DNA of 64,000 nucleotides from assembly GCF_003815535.1 (NCBI RefSeq), contig NZ_RPFZ01000001.1, positions 1,488,001 through 1,552,000 of the forward strand, in the 5' to 3' direction. The stretch's first letter is position 1. Every line of letters begins with the position of its first letter. Below the pieces are notes generated by a model. It saw only the letters and a list, made by a program, of their open reading frames with translations. It ran no database searches and had not been told where the DNA came from. The position numbers and the translations under genes are program-made. The DNA is from Aurantiacibacter spongiae (GTDB lineage Bacteria > Pseudomonadota > Alphaproteobacteria > Sphingomonadales > Sphingomonadaceae). Of this stretch, positions 1 through 8,566 are shown piece after piece.

Positions 1-192
1 CACGAGGCGACCACCTCGAAGATCTCCGACGACCAGCTGTTCTACGCCATGCAGCGCGGCCTGGGCGAGGAAGAGGCGGTGGCGCTGATCGTCAACGGCT
101 TCGCCAAGGAGGTGCTCAAGGAGCTGCCGATGGAGTTCGCCGTCGAGGCGCAGAAGCTGCTGGCGATTTCGCTCGAGGGGAGCGTGGGGTGA
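1..192 (+). CDS. sufB: SufB, Fe-S cluster scaffold subunit (C-terminal end only)
   Basis: These are the last 63 codons of SufB, open from base 1 to a TGA. SufB is the scaffold subunit that works with SufC and SufD to build Fe-S clusters in the cytoplasm. The visible tail has the helix [14 protein letters not shown] and ends LEGSVG, as in the C-terminal helical part of SufBD-family proteins. Identity rests on this tail and on sufC, sufD, sufS and sufA following on the same strand. The 5' part lies outside the window. The TGA overlaps the GTG start of the next gene as GTGA, so translation of the two is probably coupled. Confidence 0.9.
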   Translation, partial: HEATTSKISDDQLFYAMQRGLGEEEAVALIVNGFAKEVLKELPMEFAVEAQKLLAISLEGSVG

Positions 193-755
193 GCTTCGAT
201 ATTAATGTCCACGTGCCAGGTCACACATGGCCCACAGCGCGACAGCTTGACGCTGCGCTTGTTGAATTACGTTTTCCGGCGCGCCTCGGAGACCGCGGAG
301 CGGACTTGTGGGAGTCGCCCCTCGCTCCTGTCCCTTTAGAGCCAATCATCACGACCATAACTGATCAGCAGCACGCTCGGCTGCTGGGCGTGGAAGTGGG
401 CGCGCCGTATTCGATGCCGAACGAAATGGTCATGCCGGTGCTGTTGGACGGCGACATTCGCGATCCAGACTTCGGCATTCAGTCGATCGATGAGCCATCT
501 GAATTGGCTGAGCAAATGGCTGAATTGGGTGCCGCGCGGCCCGTTGCAGTCGGCGATCGACTTGTCTGGTTTTCGCATCACACCGATCCTTGGAACTACA
601 ACGCGGCGATGTATGTGCTCGTGGCACTAATCCGCAGTTTCGATGGGTTTGGTTTCGAACTTCAGGGAATGAGCTGCGGTCGTGAAGATTTCGCTTCCGA
701 GCTGCTTGATTCCCTTTACCCCGATCCTGCAGAGGCTGCTCGTGTTTACGATTGA
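189..755 (+). CDS. Unrecognised 188-residue protein inserted in the suf operon
   Basis: I do not recognise this protein. It is predicted soluble and acidic, with no signal peptide or membrane segment. It has an aromatic and histidine-rich patch [11 protein letters not shown] at residues 127-137 and a Cys at about 163. It starts at a GTG overlapping the sufB stop, so it is placed to be read as part of the suf operon. By eye its codons use more A and T at third positions than sufB, sufC or sufD, which suggests later acquisition. Between its stop and the next gene, sufB's reading frame stays open and ends in a possible remnant of an older gene. The long frame and coupled start support it being real; its function is unknown. 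Confidence 0.7.
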   Translation: MSFDINVHVPGHTWPTARQLDAALVELRFPARLGDRGADLWESPLAPVPLEPIITTITDQQHARLLGVEVGAPYSMPNEMVMPVLLDGDIRDPDFGIQSIDEPSELAEQMAELGAARPVAVGDRLVWFSHHTDPWNYNAAMYVLVALIRSFDGFGFELQGMSCGREDFASELLDSLYPDPAEAARVYD

Positions 756-804
756 AAACCTCGGTTGCGATTACGGCATGCCGATCCGCAAGGGCCGCGC
801 CTAA
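751..804 (+). pseudogene. Possible 3' remnant of an older suf-operon gene
   Basis: A frame reading [16 protein letters not shown] runs in phase with sufB and ends at TAA 802-804, which overlaps the ATG of the next gene as TAATG. Such a one-base overlap is typical of coupled operon genes, so this may be the tail of a gene that once sat between sufB and the DUF559 gene and was displaced by the 189-755 gene. The stretch is short and the frame is closed upstream by TGA at 670-672, so chance is possible. Confidence 0.25.
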
Positions 805-1361
805 TGACCGACCGCAAGACCCTCCAGCTCCGCGATCCGTCCGAAACCGCCGAAGCCCCCGCGCTCGAGAAGAAGGGCCGGGGGTGGAAGATTTCGGACA
901 AGCGGCTCGACGTGCTGCACGAGCAGGCGCGCGAGATGCGGCGCTTTTCGAGCGAGGCGCACAAGGCGCTCGCAGCGCGGTTCAGCAAGGCCGATCTCGG
1001 GCGCTACACCTTCAAGCGGCACGCCGTGGTCGGCAGCGCCATCGTCGATTTCAACTGCCACAATCTCGGCATGGCGATCCTGATCGACGAGCCGGATCAG
1101 GACGAGGCTCTCGCCCGCCGCCGCGACAAGAGCCTCGAATCGGTCGGCATCCGCGTGATGCACATCAAGGCCGCCGACATTCTCGAGAACATGGACGACG
1201 TGCTTGCGCGCATCACCGCCGGCATGCGCCTGCGCATCGCCGACAAGGGCGAGGCGCGCCGCCGCCATAATGCCGAACACCCGCGCCAGACCAGGCCGCG
1301 CTACGACCGCGACGGCAACGGCCCGCCGCGCCGGACCGCGACACGCGACAGGAAAGACTGA
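804..1361 (+). CDS. DUF559-type endonuclease-fold protein in the suf operon
   Basis: This 185-residue protein resembles the DUF559 family, which has the PD-(D/E)XK fold of very-short-patch-repair endonucleases. The core around residues 68-128 reads YTFKRHAVVGSAIVDF, then AILIDEP, then GIRVMHI and ADILENMDDVLARI, matching the family order. D82 of the VDF motif is kept, but the usual IE(L/V)DG motif appears as ILIDEP, so the second acidic residue is Leu93. A nuclease role is therefore doubtful. The N-terminal 65 residues and the basic tail after 150 are extensions. The ATG at 804 is chosen over an upstream TTG at 765 because it overlaps TAA 802-804; the stop overlaps the sufC start (TGATG). A role in the suf pathway is only inferred from position. 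Confidence 0.75.
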   Translation: MTDRKTLQLRDPSETAEAPALEKKGRGWKISDKRLDVLHEQAREMRRFSSEAHKALAARFSKADLGRYTFKRHAVVGSAIVDFNCHNLGMAILIDEPDQDEALARRRDKSLESVGIRVMHIKAADILENMDDVLARITAGMRLRIADKGEARRRHNAEHPRQTRPRYDRDGNGPPRRTATRDRKD

Positions 1362-2107
1362 TGCTGAAGATCGAAAACCTCCACGCCACCGTCGGTGATA
1401 CCGAAATCCTCATGGGGCTCGACCTCGAGGTGAACGCGGGCGAAATACACGCCATCATGGGCCCCAACGGCGCGGGCAAGTCGACGCTCGCTTATGCTCT
1501 CGGTGGCCGGCCCGGATACGAGGTGACGGACGGCTCCGTCACCTTCGACGGTGACGATCTGCTGGATATGGACCCGCACGAACGCGCCGCCGCGGGCCTG
1601 TTCCTGGGCTTCCAGTACCCTGTGGAGATCCCCGGTGTTTCCAACGTGCAGTTCCTGCGCGAGGCGCTCAATTCCCAGCGCAAGGCCCGCGGGGAAGAGC
1701 CGCTGTCGGGCGGCGAGTTTCTGAAGGTCGCCAAGGAGAAGGCGGCGCTGCTCAAGCTCGACATGGACATGCTGAAGCGCAACGTGAACGTCGGCTTTTC
1801 CGGCGGGGAGAAGAAGCGCAACGAGATGGTCCAGATGGGCATCCTCGACCCGAAATTCGCTGTGCTGGACGAGACCGACAGCGGGCTCGACATCGATGCG
1901 CTCAAGACCGTGGGCGAGGGGATCAACGCCATCATGCGCAAACCCGACAAGGGCGTGCTGCTGATCACGCACTACCAGCGGCTGCTCGATTACGTGCAGC
2001 CCGATTTCGTCCATATCCTCAGCAAGGGCCGCATCGTGAAGACCGGCGGCGCCGATCTCGCGAAGAAGCTGGAGGCCGAAGGCTATGACGAGGTGATGGC
2101 GGTATGA
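1361..2107 (+). CDS. sufC: SufC, Fe-S assembly ATPase
   Basis: SufC is the cytoplasmic ABC-type ATPase of the SufBCD scaffold; ATP hydrolysis drives the conformational changes needed for cluster assembly. The 248-residue length is standard. Walker A GPNGAGKST is at residues 34-42, the signature SGGEKKR starts near 147, Walker B with VLDETDSGLD follows near 168, and the switch His lies in LLITHYQRL. The starting ATG overlaps the preceding stop (TGATG) and its own stop overlaps the sufD ATG (ATGA), so it is tightly coupled in the operon. Confidence 0.97.
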   Translation: MLKIENLHATVGDTEILMGLDLEVNAGEIHAIMGPNGAGKSTLAYALGGRPGYEVTDGSVTFDGDDLLDMDPHERAAAGLFLGFQYPVEIPGVSNVQFLREALNSQRKARGEEPLSGGEFLKVAKEKAALLKLDMDMLKRNVNVGFSGGEKKRNEMVQMGILDPKFAVLDETDSGLDIDALKTVGEGINAIMRKPDKGVLLITHYQRLLDYVQPDFVHILSKGRIVKTGGADLAKKLEAEGYDEVMAV

Positions 2108-2856
2108 CCGACCATCTGCCCACCATCAGGGACGAGGAATGGCGCTACGCCGATGCCGGCGTGCTGAAGGGTCTGTCGCCCGCCACGTTCGAGGCATGGC
2201 ACGACATCGACGTGGCCGAGGGGGAAACGCATCGCGACTGCTTCGTGCTGAACGGCGGCGAGCCTGAACTGCGCCGCATCCGTGCCAGGGTGGCCCCGGG
2301 CGCGCGGCTCGAACTGTTCGCGGTCATCGCGGCGCAGGACTATGCCAGGGTCGAGGTCGTCGTGAATCTGGGCGAAGGCGCACATTTCGAATTCGGGGGC
2401 GTCACCATCGGCGGCGGAGACGCGGTGCGTGAATTCGTCACCCGCACCGATCACGGCCACCCCGACGCGACCAGCAACCAGACCGTGCGCGCCGTGCACT
2501 GGGGGCAGGCGACCGGCAATTTCCTCGGGCGCATCGATGTCGGCCGCGACGGACAGCGCACCGACGCCGCGCAGAGTTTCAAGGGGCTGCTGCTGGAACG
2601 CGGCGCGTCCGCCAACGCCAAGCCCGAGCTGGAAATCTACGCCGACGACGTGAAGTGCGAACACGGCGCCGCCATCGGCCAGATGGACGAACAGGCGCGC
2701 TATTACATGGCCAGCCGCGGCATCGCGCCAGGTGCGGCGCAGCGTCTGCTGACCCGGGCCTTCATCGCCGACGCCTTCATGATGCTGGACGACGAGGCGG
2801 CGCGTGAACGCCTGCTGGATCTGGCGGTCGACACACTGGCGAAGGCACAGCTGTGA
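2104..2856 (+). CDS. sufD: SufD, Fe-S assembly scaffold protein
   Basis: This 250-residue protein is the SufD partner of SufB and SufC in the cytoplasmic scaffold complex. It is shorter than the E. coli protein (over 400 residues), as SufD often is in alphaproteobacteria, having a reduced N-terminal region. Diagnostic stretches are TDHGHPDATSNQTVRAVHWG in the beta-helix and DDVKCEHGAAIGQMDEQARY with MASRGI just after, the region that contacts SufB. It overlaps sufC by ATGA and its stop overlaps the GTG of sufS (GTGA). Confidence 0.95.
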   Translation: MTDHLPTIRDEEWRYADAGVLKGLSPATFEAWHDIDVAEGETHRDCFVLNGGEPELRRIRARVAPGARLELFAVIAAQDYARVEVVVNLGEGAHFEFGGVTIGGGDAVREFVTRTDHGHPDATSNQTVRAVHWGQATGNFLGRIDVGRDGQRTDAAQSFKGLLLERGASANAKPELEIYADDVKCEHGAAIGQMDEQARYYMASRGIAPGAAQRLLTRAFIADAFMMLDDEAARERLLDLAVDTLAKAQL

Positions 2857-4040
2857 GCAGCGCCACCATCATCTCTCGCAAGGCGGACTTTCCCGGCCTG
2901 CTCACGGCGGATGGCGAGCCGTGGCACTATCTCGACAGCGCCGCCACGGCGCAGAAGCCGAAGGCCGTGATCGACGCGGTGACGCGTTCCATCGGAGCCG
3001 ACTACGCAACCGTCCACCGGGGGGTGTACTCTCGTTCGGCGGAAATGACACTGGGTTACGAGGCGGCCCGGCGCCGGGTGGCGGATTTCATCGGCGGGGC
3101 GCAGGACGAGATCGTCTTCACCCGCGGCGCGACCGAGGCGATCAACCTCGTCGCACACTGCTGGCCGGACAAGCGCCGCGTGCTGCTGTCCGAACTCGAA
3201 CACCATTCCAACATCGTGCCCTGGCAACTGGCCGGCTGGCAGATCGACGTCTGTCCGGTGACGGATGACGGGCGCATCGATCTGGAGGCGGCGGCGGACA
3301 TGCTGACGGAGGAGCACGCGATCGTCTCCTTCGCGCACGTTTCCAACGTGCTCGGCTCGGTGCTCGACGCGAAGCGCGCCGCCAGGCTGGCGCACGGGGT
3401 GGGAGCGAAGCTGCTGCTTGACGGGTGCCAGGCGGTACCGCGCCTGCCGGTGGACGTGGCCGCGCTCGATTGCGATTTCTACGCCTTCAGCGCGCACAAG
3501 CTCTACGGCCCGACCGGGATCGGCGCGCTGTGGGGCCGGGCGGACCTGCTCGATGCGATGCCGCCGTGGCAGGGCGGCGGCGCGATGATCGAGAAGGTGG
3601 CTTTCGGCACCAGCACCTACGCCTCGCCGCCGCAGCGTTTCGAGGCAGGCACGCCGGCCATCGTCGAGGCGATCGGCTTTGCCGCGGCCTGCGACTACAC
3701 GGCGGGTTTCGGCATGGACGCCATCGCCCGGCACGAGGCGGCGCTGGTGGCGCAGACCCGCGACGCGCTGGGCGCGATGAACGATGTGAGCTTGTTCGGT
3801 CCGGACGAATCGGCGGGAATCGTGAGTTTCCTGCTGGACGGTATTCACCCGCACGATCTGGGCACCATATTGGACGAAGAGAACGTCGCGATCCGGGCCG
3901 GGCATCACTGCGCGCAGCCCCTGATGGAACGGCTCGGCGTGAGTGCGACGGCCCGCGCCAGCTTCGGACTGTATTCCGACGAGGACGACGTCGCCGCGCT
4001 CATCCGCGGCATCGAACGCACGAGAAGGATTTTCGGCTGA
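2853..4040 (+). CDS. sufS: SufS, cysteine desulfurase
   Basis: SufS is a PLP enzyme that removes sulfur from cysteine, giving alanine and an enzyme-bound persulfide for cluster assembly. The 395-residue length fits the group II desulfurases. The PLP lysine is K216 in SAHKLYGPTGIG, and the persulfide cysteine is C353 in RAGHHCAQPLM. The GTG start at 2853 overlaps the sufD stop. No SufE or SufU gene is visible here, so the sulfur acceptor must be encoded elsewhere or be SufB directly. Confidence 0.96.
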   Translation: MSSATIISRKADFPGLLTADGEPWHYLDSAATAQKPKAVIDAVTRSIGADYATVHRGVYSRSAEMTLGYEAARRRVADFIGGAQDEIVFTRGATEAINLVAHCWPDKRRVLLSELEHHSNIVPWQLAGWQIDVCPVTDDGRIDLEAAADMLTEEHAIVSFAHVSNVLGSVLDAKRAARLAHGVGAKLLLDGCQAVPRLPVDVAALDCDFYAFSAHKLYGPTGIGALWGRADLLDAMPPWQGGGAMIEKVAFGTSTYASPPQRFEAGTPAIVEAIGFAAACDYTAGFGMDAIARHEAALVAQTRDALGAMNDVSLFGPDESAGIVSFLLDGIHPHDLGTILDEENVAIRAGHHCAQPLMERLGVSATARASFGLYSDEDDVAALIRGIERTRRIFG

Positions 4041-4564
4041 TGGACGAAACGCACGAGACAGAAGGCGACGAAACCGATTTCGTCGCGGCGCCGGCTCCCA
4101 ACGAACAGATCGTCGCGCCGGACAAGCCGCCTCGCGCTCGCGTATCTGATGCGCCGCTGCCGGAGGCGGAGAGCGCCGGGGCGAAGATGGAGCGCAAGCG
4201 CGATTACCTGGAAGGCTTCCTGCAGAAGAAGCCCGAAGCCGTCGCGCCCGGCGAACCGGGCGGTGCTATCCACGAATCGGTGATCGACGCGCTGAAGGAA
4301 ATCTACGATCCGGAAATCCCGGTGAACATCTACGAACTCGGTCTGATCTACAATGTCGAGGTGGCCGACGAATCGGACGTGACGGTGACGATGACGCTCA
4401 CCACCCCGCATTGCCCGGTCGCCGAAACCATGCCCAACGAGATCGAGATGCGCGTTGCCTCGATTCCGGGCGTGCGCGACGCAGAGGTCGTGGTGACATG
4501 GGATCCGCCGTGGGATCCCTCCAAGATGAGCGATGAGGCGCGGCTCGAACTGGGAATGCTGTGA
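4040..4564 (+). CDS. SufT-like DUF59/MIP18 Fe-S assembly factor
   Basis: This 174-residue protein has a DUF59 domain over about residues 75-174, with DPEIPVNIYELGLIYNV and TPHCPVAETMP as hallmarks; the Cys of TPHCP is the conserved family residue. DUF59 proteins of suf operons help deliver or mature Fe-S clusters. The first 75 residues are acidic and Pro/Ala-rich, probably disordered, longer than in the minimal family. It overlaps sufS upstream and sufA downstream by TGATG. The SufT name is a family-level guess and no gene symbol is claimed. Confidence 0.88.
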   Translation: MDETHETEGDETDFVAAPAPNEQIVAPDKPPRARVSDAPLPEAESAGAKMERKRDYLEGFLQKKPEAVAPGEPGGAIHESVIDALKEIYDPEIPVNIYELGLIYNVEVADESDVTVTMTLTTPHCPVAETMPNEIEMRVASIPGVRDAEVVVTWDPPWDPSKMSDEARLELGML

Positions 4565-4929
4565 TGTCCGATACCGAGACGAAGACCCGCGCCGCGCGCA
4601 AGGCCGCCGTAGTCCTGACGCCCGCCGCCGAGCAGCGCGTTGCGGATCTGATGGCGAAGGCACCCGATGATGCGATCGGCGTCAAGCTGTCCACGCCGCG
4701 CCGTGGGTGTTCGGGGCTTGCCTATTCGGTCGATTACATCACCGCGGAGGAGGGTTTCGACGAAAAGATCGAGACGCCCGGCGGGATGTTTTACATCGAC
4801 GGGGCCAGTGTCCTGTATCTGGTGGGCAGCACGATGGACTGGGTGGAGGACGACTTCACCGCCGGTTTCGTGTTCGACAATCCCAATGCCAAGGGCGCCT
4901 GCGGCTGCGGCGAAAGCTTCATGGTGTGA
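4564..4929 (+). CDS. sufA: SufA-type HesB/IscA carrier protein
   Basis: This is an A-type carrier that receives Fe-S clusters from the SufBCD scaffold and passes them to apo-enzymes. The 121-residue protein has the three invariant cysteines: C49 in RRGCSGLAY, and C113 and C115 in the C-terminal CGCGESF motif. The ATG at 4564, overlapping the previous stop, is preferred to a GTG one codon earlier. Location at the end of a suf operon supports SufA rather than IscA or ErpA. Its stop overlaps a GTG that opens a small membrane protein. Confidence 0.93.
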   Translation: MSDTETKTRAARKAAVVLTPAAEQRVADLMAKAPDDAIGVKLSTPRRGCSGLAYSVDYITAEEGFDEKIETPGGMFYIDGASVLYLVGSTMDWVEDDFTAGFVFDNPNAKGACGCGESFMV

Positions 4930-5111
4930 GCCCCCGGCTTCTCCGGACGCTCGGCCTGCTGAGCCTGGCCATCGCGCTGGTCCTCGCCGTCATCTATTCG
5001 GGCGAGGAGATCGGGATGATCGACCTGCTCGGTTCGCCCGAAGGCGGAGCGATCGGGATGGGGGTCCTTGGTCTGGTCCTGCTGATCGCAGCGAGGCGTC
5101 GGCGCGACTGA
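4926..5111 (+). CDS. Small two-helix membrane protein coupled to sufA
   Basis: A 61-residue frame starts at GTG 4926, overlapping the sufA stop as GTGA. It has two hydrophobic stretches, LLSLAIALVLAVIY near residues 12-25 and AIGMGVLGLVLLIA near 43-56, and ends in RRRRD. This suggests a hairpin inner-membrane protein with a basic cytoplasmic tail. No family is recognised. Coupling to sufA and the consistent hydrophobic pattern argue that it is real, but a link to Fe-S assembly is only inferred. Confidence 0.6.
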   Translation: MSPRLLRTLGLLSLAIALVLAVIYSGEEIGMIDLLGSPEGGAIGMGVLGLVLLIAARRRRD

Positions 5112-5117
5112 GCGGAC

Positions 5118-5540
5118 CTAACGCTGCGCCAGCGCCTGTGCGCAGGCTGCGCGATCCACCGCCGCGCCGTCGCTCGCCCGTCTCGCCTCGACCCAGGTCG
5201 CAACCGGCTCCGCACCTTGCGATAACGGGTAGAGATAGACGTCGAGCACGCAGGCCTGCCCGGAAAACTGCAGCTTGCGCATGTCGCCTTCCGTCACGGT
5301 CAGCCGTGGTGGACCGAAACGGCGTCGAAGCGTAGCGGCGTTCTGCCGGACGATGGCTGACAGGCCGGGCACGTCGTTGATCTGCGGTGGGCGAAAACCG
5401 GTGCGCGGGCGCGGCGGCGGGGCAGTAGGAGGGATCTGCACGGTTTCGCGAGGGCGTTCGGGGGGCGCGGGGGCCTGTTGCGGCGAAGGAACGCAGGCGG
5501 CAACAAGCGCCGTGAGGACGATGGCGGGAAGAAAGCGCAT
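5118..5540 (-). CDS. Small lipoprotein
   Basis: This 140-residue protein begins MRFLPAIVLTALVAAC, a lipoprotein signal with lipidation at C16, so it should be membrane-anchored facing the periplasm. A proline-rich linker occupies residues 17-50. The C-terminal domain contains LRRRFGPPRLTVTEGDMRKL and CVLDVYLYP, resembling small beta-rich lipoproteins of sphingomonads with no assigned role. The start at 5540 is chosen for the signal peptide; an upstream extension in the same frame looks spurious. It follows the EI24 gene with one base between them, so the two are probably co-translated. Confidence 0.75.
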   Translation of the reverse strand: MRFLPAIVLTALVAACVPSPQQAPAPPERPRETVQIPPTAPPPRPRTGFRPPQINDVPGLSAIVRQNAATLRRRFGPPRLTVTEGDMRKLQFSGQACVLDVYLYPLSQGAEPVATWVEARRASDGAAVDRAACAQALAQR

Positions 5541-5541
5541 G

Positions 5542-6249
5542 TCAGGTAAGTCTCGCCTTGCGATTGGTCCGATGCACCAGGTGGGTGGCGCAAGCCGCAC
5601 CCAGCACGGGTGCAAGCAGATTGACGACGGGAACGGCAAGCAGGGCGGCAGTAACACCGCCCAGGCCGAAGCGCTGTCCGAGTCCGAGAGGAGCCGTGCT
5701 TCCATCCCTACGACGATGGCGAAGCCAGACCATGTCCTGCAGTTCGCGGCCAAGTACGACCGCGTTGACCAGCCAGAACAGGGCGGCCGTGCCGATCCCC
5801 GTGAACAGAAGCAACAGCGCGAACGGTGCAGCGATCAGGTTGATCGTCAGGGCACGAAGGGCAGAACCTATACCGTTTCCCAGCTGCTCTGCGAAAGAAG
5901 GTTCGCGCGCCATCGTCGCTTCGGCGGGATAATGTTTGCGCTCGATTGCCATAACGACTTCGTCCGCGAAGAACTGCATCACCGCCATCGCGACGACGCG
6001 CCAGGTCAGCCAGAGTCCGATCGCCGCGAGGACGAGAGCCAGCACCCCGCGCAGGCCCCCGGCCCCGGCGAACAGGATTTCGCCCACTCCGCCTGCCTCC
6101 AGCAAGCGGTCGATGGCGAACCAGGCCAGGGTGATGACGATCACGAAGATCACGATGGTGACAACAAGGCTTTTCAGCACGATACGCAGCACCGCGCCAT
6201 CGAACATCTGGCCGAGCCCAAGTGCAAGCGAAGTCGCGAGCGATCCCAT
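5542..6249 (-). CDS. EI24 domain (CysZ-like) membrane protein
   Basis: This 235-residue protein has four to six hydrophobic segments, for example SLVVTIVIFVIVITLAWFAI near residues 27-46 and LIAAPFALLLLFTGIGTAAL near 137-156. The layout and the phrases FADEVVMAIERKHYP and HLVHRTNRK near the end fit the EI24/CysZ family, whose CysZ members move sulfate across the inner membrane. No sulfate genes adjoin it, so the substrate is not known. It is divergent from the downstream kinase gene, with about 97 bases between the starts. Confidence 0.8.
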   Translation of the reverse strand: MGSLATSLALGLGQMFDGAVLRIVLKSLVVTIVIFVIVITLAWFAIDRLLEAGGVGEILFAGAGGLRGVLALVLAAIGLWLTWRVVAMAVMQFFADEVVMAIERKHYPAEATMAREPSFAEQLGNGIGSALRALTINLIAAPFALLLLFTGIGTAALFWLVNAVVLGRELQDMVWLRHRRRDGSTAPLGLGQRFGLGGVTAALLAVPVVNLLAPVLGAACATHLVHRTNRKARLT

Positions 6250-6346
6250 CGCCGGTTGCGATTGCGCGCCCTTTGCGCCAAGTCAACGCCGCCCGCGCGA
6301 GGCGGACCGCAATTCCCGACGAATCCCCAGCCCTCGAGGATCCTTA

Positions 6347-7342
6347 ATGACCGAACCCCGCTACGACGTCATCGCTATCGGCAACGCCATCGTGGATGTC
6401 ATGGCCCCCTGCGAGGATGCCGACATCGAACGGCTTGGCCTTGCGAGAGGTGGCATGTCGCTCATCGATACGGACGGCGCGCGTGACCTCTATGCGGCGA
6501 TGGGCCCGGCGAAGGAGATTTCCGGCGGATCGGCGGCGAATACGCTCGCCGGCTGCGCGGCGTTGGGCCTGAAATGCCATTTCATCGGCCAGGTCGCGAC
6601 GGACCAACTGGGCGATGTGTTCAGCCACGATATCCGGGCCGCCGGAATCGATTTCACGACTCCGGCACGCGAGGGGGAACCACCGACCGCGCGTTGCCTG
6701 ATCTTCGTCACGCCCGATGGGGAACGGACGATGAACACTTTTCTCGGCGCCAGCCAGTTCCTGCCTGCCGAAGCGCTCGACGAAAAGGCGATTGCCGATG
6801 CGGCTATCCTCTATCTCGAAGGCTATCTGTGGGATCCCGAAGAACCGCGCAGCGCCATGCGCCGTGCGATCGAGGTCGCGCGCGGGGCCGGGCGAAAGGT
6901 GGCCTTCACCGCTTCGGAAAGCTTCGTGATCGACCGTCACGGCGATGATTTCCGGGCGCTTATCGACGATGGCCTGATCGACATATTGTTCGTCAACGAA
7001 AGCGAACTGGCGACGCTGACCGGCAAGGACGATTTTGAGGACGGCGTCGCTTCGCTGACCGATAAGCTGCCTGTTCTGGTGGCGACGCGCGGGGCCAAAG
7101 GCGCCGTCGCCGTTGCCGGGTCGGACCGGGCCGAAGTGGCAGCGGAACCGGTTGGCAAGGTCGTGGACACGACCGGCGCGGGCGACCTTTTCGCGGCTGG
7201 CTTCCTGTCCGGCCATGTCAGGGGTGAGCCGCTAGAAAGCTGTCTCAAGCGCGGGGCTGTCGCGGCGGCAGAGATCATCAGTCATTACGGTGCGAGGCCC
7301 GAAGCCGACCTCAAGGCGTTGATCGCGGATAAGGTAGACTGA
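6347..7342 (+). CDS. PfkB-family adenosine kinase-like sugar kinase
   Basis: This 331-residue cytoplasmic kinase belongs to the ribokinase/PfkB family and resembles the adenosine kinases of alphaproteobacteria, which phosphorylate adenosine to AMP with ATP. It opens with GNAIVDVM, has the substrate motif GGSAANTLAG near residues 65-74, NESELATLTGKDDF mid-protein, and the signature DTTGAGDLFAAGF with catalytic D280. The ATG at 6347 follows a GAGGA ribosome site; the frame is open further upstream but without a plausible start. Substrate assignment by family alone is not certain. Confidence 0.88.
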   Translation: MTEPRYDVIAIGNAIVDVMAPCEDADIERLGLARGGMSLIDTDGARDLYAAMGPAKEISGGSAANTLAGCAALGLKCHFIGQVATDQLGDVFSHDIRAAGIDFTTPAREGEPPTARCLIFVTPDGERTMNTFLGASQFLPAEALDEKAIADAAILYLEGYLWDPEEPRSAMRRAIEVARGAGRKVAFTASESFVIDRHGDDFRALIDDGLIDILFVNESELATLTGKDDFEDGVASLTDKLPVLVATRGAKGAVAVAGSDRAEVAAEPVGKVVDTTGAGDLFAAGFLSGHVRGEPLESCLKRGAVAAAEIISHYGARPEADLKALIADKVD

Positions 7343-7492
7343 CCGATCCGGAAATCGAGGCTGCGCCGGTTTCTTTCGTCGCTATGTCTTTCCCTGCGGG
7401 GAAAAATCGCGAGGGACATCCGGCGAACGAAATGATGCGGCGTTTGTGGACGGAGCGACCTCCTGTTCCGGCGACAACACGAAAGGACGATT

Positions 7493-8566
7493 ATGACGAG
7501 CGAGAGCGGCAAGCGGGCGCTGGTGACGGGCGTTACCGGGCAGGACGGCGCCTATCTGGCACATCTTCTCCTCGGAAAGGGATACGAGGTGCACGGCGTG
7601 AAGCGGCGTTCGTCGAGCTTCAACACCGGACGGATCGAGGACATCTACCAGGATCCGCATGTCGATAATCAGCGATTCCACCTGCATTATGGCGACCTGA
7701 CGGATTCGACCAACCTCATCCGCATCGTGCAGGAGGTAAAGCCCGACGAGATCTACAATCTCGCCGCTCAGAGTCACGTGGCGGTCAGTTTCGAAACGCC
7801 CGAATACACGGCGAACGCGGATGCCATCGGTACGCTGCGGCTGCTGGAGGCCATTCGCATCTGCGGTCTGGAAAATTCGACCCGCTTCTATCAGGCTTCG
7901 ACATCGGAATTGTACGGGCTGGTTCAGGAAGTCCCGCAGAGCGAGACCACGCCCTTCTATCCGCGAAGCCCCTATGCCGCGGCCAAGCTCTACGCCTACT
8001 GGATCACGGTCAATTACCGGGAGGCCTACGGGATGCACGCCTCCAATGGCATCCTGTTCAACCACGAAAGCCCCTTGCGCGGCGAAACCTTCGTCACACG
8101 CAAGATCACCCGCGCCGCCGCCGCCATCGCTCTCGGCCGGCAGGAAAGGCTGTATCTCGGCAATCTGGATGCGCAGCGCGACTGGGGGCATGCGCGTGAA
8201 TATGTGCGCGGCATGTGGATGATGATGCAGCAGGACGTTCCCGACGATTACGTGCTCGCTACAGGTCAGACGACGCATGTTCGCGACTTCGTCCAGTGGG
8301 CGTTCGAGGATGCCGGCATCCCCGTCGTATTCCGCGGCGAAGGCCTCGACGAAAAGGCCTACGCGAAGGACGATGGCAGGGTGCTGGTGGAAGTCGATCC
8401 GCGTTACTTCCGCCCTACGGAGGTGGACCTGCTGATCGGTGATCCGAAGAAGGCCCGGGAAAAGCTGGGCTGGATGCACGAAACACCGGTACGCGATCTC
8501 GCGCGCGAAATGGTCGAGGCGGACATGAAGATCATGCAGGACGAGCCGATCGCGGGCGGCGACTGA
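7493..8566 (+). CDS. gmd: GDP-mannose 4,6-dehydratase
   Basis: Gmd converts GDP-mannose to GDP-4-keto-6-deoxymannose, the first step to GDP-L-fucose and related 6-deoxyhexoses. The 357-residue extended SDR protein has the NADP motif [10 protein letters not shown] at about residues 13-22, [12 protein letters not shown] for cofactor binding, STSELYG, and the catalytic YxxxK in [12 protein letters not shown]. An AAAGGA ribosome site precedes the ATG. The 150 bases before it hold no gene. The stop overlaps the fcl start (TGATG). Confidence 0.97.
   Translation: MTSESGKRALVTGVTGQDGAYLAHLLLGKGYEVHGVKRRSSSFNTGRIEDIYQDPHVDNQRFHLHYGDLTDSTNLIRIVQEVKPDEIYNLAAQSHVAVSFETPEYTANADAIGTLRLLEAIRICGLENSTRFYQASTSELYGLVQEVPQSETTPFYPRSPYAAAKLYAYWITVNYREAYGMHASNGILFNHESPLRGETFVTRKITRAAAAIALGRQERLYLGNLDAQRDWGHAREYVRGMWMMMQQDVPDDYVLATGQTTHVRDFVQWAFEDAGIPVVFRGEGLDEKAYAKDDGRVLVEVDPRYFRPTEVDLLIGDPKKAREKLGWMHETPVRDLAREMVEADMKIMQDEPIAGGD

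Noticed and set aside
765-803. TTG start extending the DUF559 protein by 13 residues
   Set aside because: The ATG at 804 overlaps TAA 802-804 and gives a cleaner operon junction.
7391-7416. TTTCCC/GGGAAA-type inverted repeat before gmd
   Set aside because: Short stem with no T-run on either side; neither a convincing terminator nor an operator.
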